The notes below the pieces were generated by a model that did not search any database, was not told where the DNA came from, and saw nothing but the letters and a program-made list of their open reading frames with translations. From R-RK-3 sp963834945 (GTDB lineage: Bacteria; Pseudomonadota; Alphaproteobacteria; Rhizobiales; Rhodomicrobiaceae), in NCBI GenBank assembly GCA_963834945.1, contig CAWIDT010000001.1:496001-560000 (forward strand): a stretch of 64,000 nt of DNA. The letters run 5' to 3'. Both the position numbers and the translations under genes were made by a program. Positions 1-8,196 of the stretch are shown in pieces. Every line of letters starts with the position of its first letter. The first letter of the stretch is position 1.

Positions 1-468
1 TCTACGCCACCGGAGGCAACCGCCGTGCCGCAGCTTACGCCGGCATCGACACGGCGCGCGTCCGTTTCATCGCGATGCTCTTCTGCGCGCTCTGCGCGAC
101 GATGGCCGGACTGATCAACGTTGCCTATTTCCGCAGCTTCAACCCCGTCGCCGGCCAGTTCCGCGAGCTCGACGGCATCGCCGCGGTCATCATCGGCGGC
201 GGATCGATCTTCGGCGGCTATGGCACGATGATCGGTGCGCTGGCCGGGGCGGCGGTGATTACGCTGGTGCGGGCGCTGCTCCAGCTCAACGTGCAAGGCT
301 TCATCATGCCGCAGCATCTGGGTGAACGTGTTCATCGGCGTCATTCTGATCGGCGCGGTGCTCACCGACATCTGGGTGCGCCAGGCCAACATCTTCGCAA
401 CCCTGCGGGAGCGCTTCCGCCCTGCAGCCCATAGCCAAGCGAGAGGTCGCTCATGCCTGAGACGGTGA
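1..468 (+). CDS. Sugar ABC transporter permease, RbsC/FrcB type (5' partial, one frame break)
   Basis: C-terminal part of an inner-membrane permease for a ribose/fructose-type ABC importer; the 5' end lies outside the window. The start reads YATGGNRRAA in the third frame, a hallmark of the RbsC family, followed by hydrophobic segments and GGGSIFGGYGT. After FIMPQH (about base 318) the frame breaks. One extra base there would restore WVNVFIGVILIGAVLTDIW and a stop at 466-468. The 3' end overlaps the following ATPase start by 16 bases, the usual arrangement for these operons. The break is probably a sequence error, since the residues beyond it are well conserved in the shifted frame. Substrate is inferred only as a monosaccharide or related sugar. 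Confidence 0.85.
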
Positions 469-1277
469 TCGGCGGAACGCCGCTCGTCCAGATGCGGCGG
501 ATCGAGAAATCGTTCGGCGCGGTCAAGGCGCTGAGCGAGGTCGACCTGGTGCTCTATCCGGGAGAAATCCTTGGCCTCGTCGGCGACAATTCCGCCGGCA
601 AGTCGACGCTGATGAAGATCCTCACCGGCGCCTATCAACGCGACAGCGGCGATATTCTGATCGCCGGCAAGCCGGTCCACTTCAAGAGCCCGCATGAGAG
701 CCGCGACGTCGGCATCGAGATGATCTACCAGGATTTCGCTCTGTGCGGGAACATGGATGTCGGGCAGAATATCTTCCTCGGCCGCTGGCCGAAAAAGGGT
801 CCGTTCATCGACCGCAAGACCATGTACAGCGAGGCTGACGTCGTCTTGAAGCGGCTCAAGGTCGACGTGAACTCGGTGTATCAGCGCGTCGAGAGCCTCT
901 CTGGCGGCCGCCAGCAATCGGTGGCGATCGCCCGCGCCATCTCGTTCAAGCCGCGCGTCGTCATCCTCGACGAGCCGACCGCCAATCTTTCCGTGACCGC
1001 AACCGAAAGGCTGCTTGAAACCATGCTCGAATTGAAGAAGCAGGGCGTCGCGCAAATCATCATTTCGCACCGGCTGCAGGATATTTTCGAGGTCGGCGAC
1101 CGCGTCATGGTGCTGAAGCGCGGCGAGAATGCCGGCGACCGCTACATCAAGCATACGACCCAGCAAGAGGTGCTCGGGCTCATCGTGTCGGGCACTCGCG
1201 AGACGGCGATGAGCGCTGATGATGCGCTCGCGGACCCTGCCGCCGCCGCGCTGATCCAGGGCGCTGTTCCGGCATAG
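453..1277 (+). CDS. Sugar ABC transporter ATP-binding protein, FrcA-like single-domain ATPase
   Basis: Energises the upstream permease for sugar uptake at the inner membrane. Walker A is GDNSAGKST (about residues 44-52), the signature is LSGGRQQ and Walker B is VVILDEPTA. At 274 aa it has one nucleotide-binding domain, like FrcA of rhizobial fructose transporters, and unlike the duplicated RbsA of about 500 aa. It overlaps the permease 3' end, so the pair is cotranscribed. No binding-protein gene is present on this side; it presumably lies left of the window. The gene is intact. The D-N-S-A-G variant of Walker A keeps the essential lysine and is common in the FrcA group. Confidence 0.9.
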   Translation: MPETVIGGTPLVQMRRIEKSFGAVKALSEVDLVLYPGEILGLVGDNSAGKSTLMKILTGAYQRDSGDILIAGKPVHFKSPHESRDVGIEMIYQDFALCGNMDVGQNIFLGRWPKKGPFIDRKTMYSEADVVLKRLKVDVNSVYQRVESLSGGRQQSVAIARAISFKPRVVILDEPTANLSVTATERLLETMLELKKQGVAQIIISHRLQDIFEVGDRVMVLKRGENAGDRYIKHTTQQEVLGLIVSGTRETAMSADDALADPAAAALIQGAVPA

Positions 1278-1289
1278 CACGACGGTGCC

Positions 1290-2330
1290 TCAGCCGGCCG
1301 TTGCCTGCCTGACGAGCGGCGCGACGGCCGTGGCCAGCAGATCGATGCACCGCAGAACCTTGTCATGCGGCAGCAGCGCGCCGCCGTTCAGTCCCACGGT
1401 GACGCGGGAAATACCGCCGAGATCCTCGTTCGCGCGCAGGATTTTCTCCGCCACGGCCTCCGGGCCACCGACGAGCAGGGCACCGGCAGGACCGCGGGCC
1501 GCGTCGAATTGCGCCCGATTCGTCGGAGGCCAGCCGCGCTCTCTGCCGATCCTGGAAAACGTATCGCTGTAGGAGGGATAGAACTCCTCTGCCGCGCTTT
1601 CGCTGGTCTGGGCGATATAGCCGATGGAGTGAAGGCCGACGCTGAGTTGGTCGGCGCCATGACCGGCGCGGGCTCCGGCCTCGCGGTACATATCGACGAG
1701 CGGCTGGAAGCGGCGCGCCTCGCCGCCGATGATCGCCACGACCAGCGGCAGCCCGAGCGTCCCCGCGCGTACAAACGATGCCGGCGTTCCGCCGACCCCG
1801 ATGCGCACGGTCAGCGGCTCCTGTACGGGGCGCGGATAGACGCCCTGGCCGGTCAGCGGCGCACGGTGAGCGCCCGACCAGTGAACGAGAGCGGCGTCGC
1901 GCGTCTTCAGCAGCAGGCCCAGCTTCTCCGCGAACAGCGTGTCGTAATCGCGCAGATCGAAGCCGAACAGCGGATAGGATTCGATGAACGATCCACGGCC
2001 CACGATGATCTCCGCACGCCCGCCGGAAATCAGGTCGAGCGTGGCGAATTGCTGGAACAGGCGAATCGGATCGTCCGAGCTCAGGACGCTGACGGCGCTC
2101 ACCAGGCGAATGTTTTTCGTCCGCGCCGCGGCGGCGGCCAGAAGTACGGCCGGCGACGATGCGATATATTCCGGGCGATGATGCTCGCCGATGCCGAACA
2201 CGTCGAGGCCGAGCCGATCGGCAAGCTCGATCTCTTCGAGCAGATCGCGCACCCGCTGCGGGTCGCCCGCGAGGCCCCATCGCTCCTCGGGCAGGTTTGT
2301 CGTGACGAAGCTGTCGATGCCGATTTGCAT
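1290..2330 (-). CDS. LLM-class flavin-dependent oxidoreductase (bacterial luciferase-like)
   Basis: Predicted cytoplasmic FMN- or F420-dependent monooxygenase or oxidoreductase with the luciferase-like TIM barrel. The sequence opens MQIGIDSFVTT and contains FGIGEHHRPEY near residue 50, the typical EHH motif of LLM proteins, then SAVSVLSSDDPIRLFQQFATLD and GRAEIIVGRGSF, which are characteristic of the COG2141 group. About 346 aa, normal length. I chose the ATG at 2330 because homologous N-termini begin with this MQIGI strand; an upstream in-frame ATG gives only arginine-rich unstructured sequence. It converges on the ATPase gene with 12 bases between stops and has no clear operon partner. The substrate cannot be told from sequence. 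Confidence 0.88.
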   Translation of the reverse strand: MQIGIDSFVTTNLPEERWGLAGDPQRVRDLLEEIELADRLGLDVFGIGEHHRPEYIASSPAVLLAAAAARTKNIRLVSAVSVLSSDDPIRLFQQFATLDLISGGRAEIIVGRGSFIESYPLFGFDLRDYDTLFAEKLGLLLKTRDAALVHWSGAHRAPLTGQGVYPRPVQEPLTVRIGVGGTPASFVRAGTLGLPLVVAIIGGEARRFQPLVDMYREAGARAGHGADQLSVGLHSIGYIAQTSESAAEEFYPSYSDTFSRIGRERGWPPTNRAQFDAARGPAGALLVGGPEAVAEKILRANEDLGGISRVTVGLNGGALLPHDKVLRCIDLLATAVAPLVRQATAG

Positions 2331-2494
2331 GATGTCCAACCGTGGCGATGACGATCTGCGCGGGCGCGAGCCGTCCGCGCCGCCGCTCATATGGTATCGC
2401 CGGCGCCGCATGACGAGCCCGTCCCGGCAATCCTCACCGATTCCGGAGCCGCCGGCTTGATCGTCATCGCTTCATGCGAGGCAAGATGTGGAGG

Positions 2495-3215
2495 TCAGTT
2501 GAGGCCGCAGCATTTCTTGAATTTCTTGCCGGAGCCGCAGGGGCACGGCGCGTTCCGGCCGACCTTCGCTGCTGCCTGAGGCGCCGCCAGTTCGGGGTGG
2601 TCGGCCGCGTACTGAGCGGCTGCCCAACGATTGAGGGTCAGGACACAATAAGGGATCAACTGCGCCGCTTCATCGGCGAGAAGATCGATCTGCTCCTGCG
2701 GCAATTCGCTCTCGCCGCGGCCGATATCCGCTAACGTGAAAAGGCAGGCAAACGCCGTGCGGGTATCTTCGTCGGCACTTTCCAGGCACGCCCAACTATC
2801 CGGACGGAGCGACATGGCGCATTCGAAGCCGGCAATCCACTCCTGCCAGAGCACATCATCGTGCCGGCTGTCGAGATCAAAGATCGGAGCGTAGCGTTCG
2901 CTGCCGGATTGCAGCGCTTGGGCCACGGAATTATAGTGCTCCATGACCGAATGGACGAGCGGCACCAACTGCCTGGCACTCGGAAAGCCTGGCTCCGAAC
3001 TCCTCGCCGTCTTCATCGTCATCGTCGAGACCCGCGACCATCGGCAACCACTCGCCGGGCGTCATCTCTTCGGGGCAGATAAGCACACCGGCCAAAAAGC
3101 CGTCGAGTTCGCTCAAAGACATCGGCTGGCCGTACTCAAGCAGGCCGGTGAGCTGCTTATCAAGCAGCTTCAGCCGTCTTGGCAGCTCTTGTATCCCGTT
3201 TCCCGACTCACCCAT
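2495..3215 (-). CDS. YecA/UPF0149 family protein with C-terminal SEC-C zinc motif (one frame break)
   Basis: The N-terminal UPF0149 domain (LSELDGFLAGVLICPEEMTPGEWL) and the central YecA helices read in two frames that meet near base 2990, just after a run of Asp/Glu codons. Together they give about 240 aa. The C-terminus carries RNAPCPCGSGKKFKKCC, the SEC-C zinc-binding motif also found at the end of SecA. Family members are small cytoplasmic proteins linked to SecA or ribosome contact, but the molecular role is poorly defined. The ATG at 3215 (MGESGNGI) is preferred over an arginine-rich upstream extension. The break is most likely a single-base sequence error, because both halves are well conserved. 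Confidence 0.82.
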
Positions 3216-3345
3216 GGAAGCGAATCCCCAAATCGCCCAGCGCCTCGGGAATAATCGCGCCGCCATGCAGAGGCATCAAGATGATTTTGCGCGTTGTGCG
3301 CAGCCTCGGTAATTGTCGAGGGCACCACGTCGGGCAGGCGTCCGC

Positions 3346-4518
3346 CTAGAGCTCGGTCCAGGCTCCATTCGCCGCCGACGACTTTACCGCCGCCTCGATG
3401 AACCGGACGCCGCGAATGCCCTCCGCCGCCGTGGGGACCAGCCTCGCATATTCGGCCGGTTCCCGCCCCTCGATACGCGCCGCGATCAGTTCGGCGATGT
3501 CGGCATAGAGCTGCGCGAACGCCTCCAAGTACCCTTCCGGGTGCCCGGCCGGGATGCGAGATGCGGCCTGCGCGATGGCCGTCGCGCCCGCGCCACTGCG
3601 GCGGATGAGGCGCGGCGGCTCGCCGAGCGGCGAGAAGGTCAGCACGTTCGGGTTCTCCTGGAACCATTCCAGCCCGCCCTTGTCGCCATAGACACGGATA
3701 TGCAGGCCGTTCTCGTTGCCGACCGCCACCTGGCTGCACCAGAGCACGCCGCGCGCGCCATTGCCGAAGCGCAGCAGCATGCTGGCATTGTCGTCGAGCC
3801 GCCGGCCGGGGACGAAGATGTTCAGATCGGCGGCAAGGCTCGTCACCTCGTCGCCGGTGATGAATTCAGCCAGATTATGCGCATGCGTGCCGATGTCGCC
3901 AACCGCGCCGACCGGGCCGGAAATCGCCGGATCGGTGCGCCAGCGTGCCTGCTTCTGGTCGGTTTCCTCCAGCGGCGTGGTCAGCCAGTCCTGCGCATAT
4001 TCGACCTGCACGACGCGGATTTTACCCAGCTCGCCCGTCGCCACCATGTCGCGCGCCTGCCGCACCAGCGGATGACCGGTGTAGTTGTGCGTGACCGCGA
4101 ACAGCAGATTGCGGTCGGCCGCGAGCCGCGCCAGCTCCTCGGCATCGGCGCGCGTCGTCGTCATCGGCTTGTCGCAGATGACATGGAAGCCGGCTTCGAG
4201 GAACGCCTTGGCGGGCGCGGCATGCATATGGTTCGGCGTGACTATGGCGACCGCGTCGATCCTGTCGGCGCGCTGCTTCTCGCCATCCGCCATGGCGCGG
4301 AAATCGCCATAGATGCGGTCCGCGGGGAGGCGCAAATCCTCGCCCGAAAGCCGCGCGCGCTCCGCCTCGGAGGATAGCGCGCCCGCGACCAGCTCCCATC
4401 GATCGTCGAGCCGGGAGGCCATCCGGTGCACCGCGCCGATGAACGCGCCGCGTCCGCCGCCGACCATGCCGAGCCGCAGCCGGCAATTCAATTTGCCGTC
4501 TTTTGAGCCTTCGATCAT
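3346..4518 (-). CDS. Gfo/Idh/MocA family NAD(P)-dependent oxidoreductase
   Basis: Predicted sugar or inositol dehydrogenase. The N-terminal Rossmann fold shows RLGMVGGGRGAFIGAVH (residues about 14-30). VTPNHMHAAPAKAFLEAGFHVICDKP carries the conserved cofactor-loop and EKP-like CDKP motif. The C-terminal substrate domain has GDIGTHAHNLAEF with the usual G-x-H cluster. About 390 aa is normal for the family. The ATG at 4518 overlaps the stop of the upstream isomerase-like gene as ATGA, so the two are translationally coupled and probably act on the same substrate. Such pairs occur in inositol, 3-keto-glycoside and rare-sugar catabolism; which one applies here is not visible. A LacI gene diverges from the pair. 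Confidence 0.9.
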   Translation of the reverse strand: MIEGSKDGKLNCRLRLGMVGGGRGAFIGAVHRMASRLDDRWELVAGALSSEAERARLSGEDLRLPADRIYGDFRAMADGEKQRADRIDAVAIVTPNHMHAAPAKAFLEAGFHVICDKPMTTTRADAEELARLAADRNLLFAVTHNYTGHPLVRQARDMVATGELGKIRVVQVEYAQDWLTTPLEETDQKQARWRTDPAISGPVGAVGDIGTHAHNLAEFITGDEVTSLAADLNIFVPGRRLDDNASMLLRFGNGARGVLWCSQVAVGNENGLHIRVYGDKGGLEWFQENPNVLTFSPLGEPPRLIRRSGAGATAIAQAASRIPAGHPEGYLEAFAQLYADIAELIAARIEGREPAEYARLVPTAAEGIRGVRFIEAAVKSSAANGAWTEL

Positions 4519-5570
4519 TTGAGCCCCAGCATCTTGCGGTTCATGGCTTCGTCGGTGCCACCCGATGCAAAATCGTCGAAGGCCCGCTCCGTCACGCGGA
4601 TGATGTGTGAGGCAATGAAGTCCGAGCCTTCGCGGGCGCCGTCCTCGGGGTGTTTCAGACAGCATTCCCATTCGAGCACGGCCCAGCCGTCATAATCATA
4701 CCGTGCCAGCTTGGAGAAGATCGCGCCGAAATCGACCTGCCCGTCGCCGAGCGAGCGGAAACGCCCGGCCCGGTCGATCCAGCTGGCGAAGCCGCCATAG
4801 ACGCCGGAGCGGCCGGTCGGGTTGAACTCGCCGTCCTTGACGTGGAACGCCTTGATGCGCTCGTGATAGATGTCGATGAAGGCGACGTAATCGAGCTGCT
4901 GCAAAATGAAATGGCTCGGATCGTAATTGATGCAGGCGCGTTTGTGGCCGCCGACCGCATCGACGAAGCGCTCGAAACTGATGCCGTCATGCGTGTCCTC
5001 GCCGGGGTGTAGCTCGTAGCAGAGATCGACGCCGGCTTCGTCATAGGCGTCCAGGATCGGGCGCCAGCGGCGGCCCAACTCCGTAAAGGCGCTCTCGACC
5101 AGACCCGCCGGGCGCTGCGGCCACGGATAGACGAACGGCCAGGCGAGCGCGCCGGTGAACGACACATGCGCATTGAGGCCCAGCCGGCGCGACGCCTGCG
5201 CGCCATAACGCATCTGCTGCACCGCCCATTCCTGGCGCGCCTGCGGATTGCCGCGCACCGACGGCGGCGCGAATCCGTCAAAGGCGTCGTCATAGGCTGG
5301 ATGCACGGCGACCAGCTGGCCCTGGAGATGCGTCGAAAGCTCGGTGATCGCTACCCCGTGCTTCGCGGCGGTGCCCTTCACCTCGTCGCAATAGGCGTCC
5401 GACTCCGCCGCCTTGGCGAGATCGAACAGCCGCCCGTCCCAGCTGGGGATCTGCACGCCCTTATAGCCGAGCCCGGCCGCCCACCCACAGATCGCATCGA
5501 GCGAATTGAACGGCGGCGCGTCGCCCGCGAACTGCGCGAGAAAAATCGCTGGTCCCTGCATAGTTTTCAT
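4515..5570 (-). CDS. Sugar phosphate isomerase/epimerase-like TIM-barrel protein (AP endonuclease 2 superfamily)
   Basis: Cytoplasmic xylose-isomerase-like TIM barrel. The N-terminus MKTMQGPAIFLAQFAGDAPP and GWAAGLGYKGVQIPSWD match a subgroup that always accompanies Gfo/Idh dehydrogenases. Metal-ligand type motifs are CYELHPGED (about residues 182-190), NYDPSHF and AFHVKDGE, with WAVLEWE near the end. I place the start at 5570. An AAGGATGG ribosome-binding site sits 5-9 bases before it, while the alternative ATG at 5579 lies inside that site. About 351 aa. Its stop overlaps the downstream dehydrogenase start (ATGA), so the two form an operon. The precise isomerisation, epimerisation or lyase reaction is unknown. 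Confidence 0.88.
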   Translation of the reverse strand: MKTMQGPAIFLAQFAGDAPPFNSLDAICGWAAGLGYKGVQIPSWDGRLFDLAKAAESDAYCDEVKGTAAKHGVAITELSTHLQGQLVAVHPAYDDAFDGFAPPSVRGNPQARQEWAVQQMRYGAQASRRLGLNAHVSFTGALAWPFVYPWPQRPAGLVESAFTELGRRWRPILDAYDEAGVDLCYELHPGEDTHDGISFERFVDAVGGHKRACINYDPSHFILQQLDYVAFIDIYHERIKAFHVKDGEFNPTGRSGVYGGFASWIDRAGRFRSLGDGQVDFGAIFSKLARYDYDGWAVLEWECCLKHPEDGAREGSDFIASHIIRVTERAFDDFASGGTDEAMNRKMLGLK

Positions 5571-5884
5571 CGGCGCCATCCTTGCGAGTGAGAGAATTCG
5601 GCAAACACGAGCGCAGCCGTCGGCGACGGCAGGCGCCAATCAATCTGTGCGGCACGAGAACCGCCGGCGAACGTCACATGAGACGAATATCGCCGGTTCA
5701 GTCAACGGACGCCGTAGAGCCACCTATTGTGTAAAATGACATGGGTTTCCTCCGGGAACTCTTGCTTCGCGCCTGGTTGACCCGGCGCCTCTATTATGTA
5801 ATCGATTACATCAACTTTACCCAAACTGCGCCATCTGTCAAACAAAAGGACCGTCCGCCGCGATGCCGGTGCAGGGGTGGGAAG
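5571..5884. promoter_or_regulatory. Divergent control region between the sugar-catabolic operon and the LacI gene
   Basis: This 314-base stretch separates the minus-strand isomerase/dehydrogenase pair from the plus-strand LacI gene. It has no convincing gene. It holds the ATGTAATCGATTACAT palindrome listed separately and is locally AT-rich (about 5710-5850), as expected for promoters. TGTGTAAAATGACATG near 5728 could be a weaker second half-site. I could not assign -35/-10 elements with confidence. Confidence 0.6.
5796..5811. promoter_or_regulatory. LacI-family operator, perfect 16-bp palindrome
   Basis: ATGTAATCGATTACAT is a perfect palindrome with a central CG, the classical layout of LacI/GalR-family operators. 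It lies 74 bases before the LacI start and about 225 bases before the divergent isomerase gene. This suggests autoregulation and control of the neighbouring sugar genes. The assignment is by motif and position only. Confidence 0.75.
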
Positions 5885-6985
5885 ATGGGACCCTCTATGC
5901 AAGGCAGATTGGAGAAGCGCCGGCGTCCGGAGCGCCTGCGCGGCAATGCCCGGATCAAGGAAGTCGCCCGGCTCGCGGCGGTTTCGACGGCCACCGTCAG
6001 CCGGGCGCTGACCAGCCCGCAGCGGGTGTCTCCGGCGACACGGGCACGCGTCATGGACGCGGTGGCCAAGGTCGGCTATGTGCCCAATCCGGCGGCGCGC
6101 AGCCTCAGATCGCAGAAATCGCATATGGTGCTGGTGGTGCTGCCCGACCTTGCCAACATCTTCTTCTCGCAAGTGCTGCGCGGCATCGAGGAAGAGCTGT
6201 TCGCGGCCGGCTACGGCATGATCGTCGGCGATCTAAACGGCTCTCTGGCCAAGGAGCAGCATTTGGCTTCCTTCGCGTCCGGCGGCCAGGTGGACGGCGT
6301 CCTGCTGCTGAACGGTCATCTGTTCCGCCAGAGCGGCGAGCCCGGCGCGCCGGCGCTCGAATTGGGCGTGCCGGTGGTCGCGATGTGCGAGACCATCGAG
6401 GGCGCCGATATTCCGCAGATCGAGGTCGACAACCGTGCCGCCGCCTGCTGCATGACCCAATATCTCGCCAGCCTCGGGCACCGGCATATCGGCTATCTCT
6501 GCGGCCCCGAGCACAATGTGTTGGAGAGAGACCGTTTCCGTGGCTACCGGGATGGGCTGCTGAAGGCGGGGCAGGCGTTCGATGCCGCTTTTGTCTGGCC
6601 GGGCGATTACAAGCTGGAAACCGGCGTGCAGGTCGCGGGCTGGATCGTCGCCAGCCGGAAGCGGCCCACCGCGATCTTTTCGTCCAATGACGAGATGGCG
6701 ATCGGCCTGATCCGCGGCTTTGCGTCCGCCGGCCTGCGCGTACCGGACGACATTTCGGTGGCCGGCTTCGACGACATCGAATTTGCCGAGATGACCACGC
6801 CCGCCTTGACCACCATCCGCCAGCCGCGCCGCTCTCTGGGCCGCGCCGGCGCTACGGCGCTACTGGAGCTTCTGCGGGACGGAACCCCCTCGCCGCGCAC
6901 GCGCCTGGACACCGAACTCATCCTGCGCGCAAGCACCGCGCCGCCAGATCGTCACGCCTCGGGTGCGCCGTCCGGCTCGACATAG
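5885..6985 (+). CDS. LacI family transcriptional regulator
   Basis: DNA-binding sugar-responsive repressor. The N-terminal helix-turn-helix reads IKEVARLAAVSTATVSRAL (about residues 23-41), followed by the hinge region YVPNPAARSLRSQKS. The rest is a periplasmic-binding-protein-like effector domain (VLPDLANIFFSQVLRGIEEE, FSSNDEMAIGLIRG, VAGFDDIEFAEMTTPALTTI). About 366 aa. I prefer ATG 5885, preceded by GGGTGGGA, although the ATG at 5897 also works. It diverges from the dehydrogenase/isomerase operon across a shared control region with a matching operator, so it probably regulates that operon and perhaps the sugar ABC genes. Its 3' end overlaps the converging DUF4166 gene by 34 bases. Confidence 0.92.
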   Translation: MGPSMQGRLEKRRRPERLRGNARIKEVARLAAVSTATVSRALTSPQRVSPATRARVMDAVAKVGYVPNPAARSLRSQKSHMVLVVLPDLANIFFSQVLRGIEEELFAAGYGMIVGDLNGSLAKEQHLASFASGGQVDGVLLLNGHLFRQSGEPGAPALELGVPVVAMCETIEGADIPQIEVDNRAAACCMTQYLASLGHRHIGYLCGPEHNVLERDRFRGYRDGLLKAGQAFDAAFVWPGDYKLETGVQVAGWIVASRKRPTAIFSSNDEMAIGLIRGFASAGLRVPDDISVAGFDDIEFAEMTTPALTTIRQPRRSLGRAGATALLELLRDGTPSPRTRLDTELILRASTAPPDRHASGAPSGST

Positions 6986-7521
6986 CCCCGATACCGGACG
7001 ATCAGACCTGCGCCGAGCGGGGCGCGCACGCCGATATCGAACTGGAAAACCCCGTTCACATCATATTCCCGGCTCTCGCTCCTAGGCAGGAAAAGCGCAG
7101 GCACCGGCAGCCCGAGAAACCATCCGCGCCGCGCCGGGAACCACAGGCTTCCATCCTTGATCGGAAGCTCCTGCTCGGAGGTAAACAGCCAGATGCGCTC
7201 ATTGTAATGATAGGGCCGGCTCGATGCGCTGAGCGTCGAGCGAAGCATCGTTCCGCCGAAATTGCGCTCCCAATATTCGCCCTCGACGCTCCGCGTGATG
7301 GTCAGCGTCAAGGGAACGTCTTCGGCAGCGGGCGGGAAACCGAACAGCCTGCACGCAAGTCCGGCGATGGGTCCGCGCCCGCGCGTCACCGTCACTCTTC
7401 CGCTGAAATGCTCCCGCTGCGCGCCCGAATGCAAACGCCGGACGGAGGCCGGCAACTCATGCCACCGCTCCCGCAGCGCCGCTTGGAACAGCATCGGCGG
7501 TGGCGCCCCGGGAGCGGTCAT
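6952..7521 (-). CDS. DUF4166 domain-containing protein
   Basis: About 189 aa with no signal peptide or clear membrane segment. Conserved stretches such as RVTVTRGRGPIAGLACRLFGFPPA, TRSVEGEYWERNFGG and PLGAGLIVRYRGYV match the DUF4166 family, which often ends short-chain dehydrogenase-like proteins or stands alone beside DCC proteins. The ATG at 7521 overlaps the stop of the upstream DCC gene as ATGA, giving tight coupling. The function of the domain is unknown. The 3' end overlaps the convergent LacI gene. Confidence 0.8.
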   Translation of the reverse strand: MTAPGAPPPMLFQAALRERWHELPASVRRLHSGAQREHFSGRVTVTRGRGPIAGLACRLFGFPPAAEDVPLTLTITRSVEGEYWERNFGGTMLRSTLSASSRPYHYNERIWLFTSEQELPIKDGSLWFPARRGWFLGLPVPALFLPRSESREYDVNGVFQFDIGVRAPLGAGLIVRYRGYVEPDGAPEA

Positions 7522-7979
7522 CCGATCAGCCGGCGGCGCAGCGCCGGATCGGGCAGAGCGCACATATCGGTGCGGCCGAACATGGCGTAGCGGTTTCGCG
7601 CGATGTGGCGATACAGCCAGTCCTGAGCGCCGCGCGGCAGGATCTGCAACACCCGCACCGCATTCGCCAGCCCGCCAAGCCGGGTTCCGGCGCGGATGAT
7701 CGCGTCCATCGACGTGTAAGCCCGCCCCCCGTCGAGATAGAGCCAGCTATCCGGGTCTTCGGTATCGAGCCCGTAATGCGTCAGAATGGCTTGGCCCAGC
7801 GCCGTCTGCACCGGACAGATGCGGAACTCGCCCTTGCGGTCCAGCTTGCCGATGATGCGGGCGGTGCGGGTGCAGAGCACGCAGCTGCCGTCCATGAACA
7901 CGACCGGACCGCGATCCTCGAAGCGAGCAACCCGAGCATCGCTGCGATAGGAATATTGGGCCTGAATTGCGGGCTTCAT
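7518..7979 (-). CDS. DCC-family (DUF393) thiol-disulfide oxidoreductase-like protein
   Basis: Small protein of about 153 aa. VVFMDGSCVLCTRTARII (about residues 26-43) holds the defining DxxCxxC motif of the DCC/DUF393 family, predicted to have a thioredoxin-like redox fold. DSWLYLDGGRAYTSMDAII and LPRGAQDWLYRHIARNRY are further family-typical segments. I chose the ATG at 7979. Upstream in-frame codons run into the region divergent to the GH144 gene and look non-coding. It is coupled to the downstream DUF4166 gene. A redox role is inferred from the CxxC motif; the partner is unknown. Confidence 0.85.
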   Translation of the reverse strand: MKPAIQAQYSYRSDARVARFEDRGPVVFMDGSCVLCTRTARIIGKLDRKGEFRICPVQTALGQAILTHYGLDTEDPDSWLYLDGGRAYTSMDAIIRAGTRLGGLANAVRVLQILPRGAQDWLYRHIARNRYAMFGRTDMCALPDPALRRRLIG

Positions 7980-8196
7980 TCCAGCCGTCCTCGTCGCGCC
8001 AGGCAAGGGTCTCTCGCCTGCATATCCTATATTGGCCCCCGTGCGCACGGAGTCGCCGGGGCGTATCGCCGCGTCGGGGGCAGCATCGCGCACGGATGTT
8101 GCGGATCGGAGTGCCGCGATGTGGCATAATCGGCAAGCTAGTGCTTATCCGTCGGCGCGAAATGAGCGGCGGGAGCACGCAACCAGGAAGGACGCA

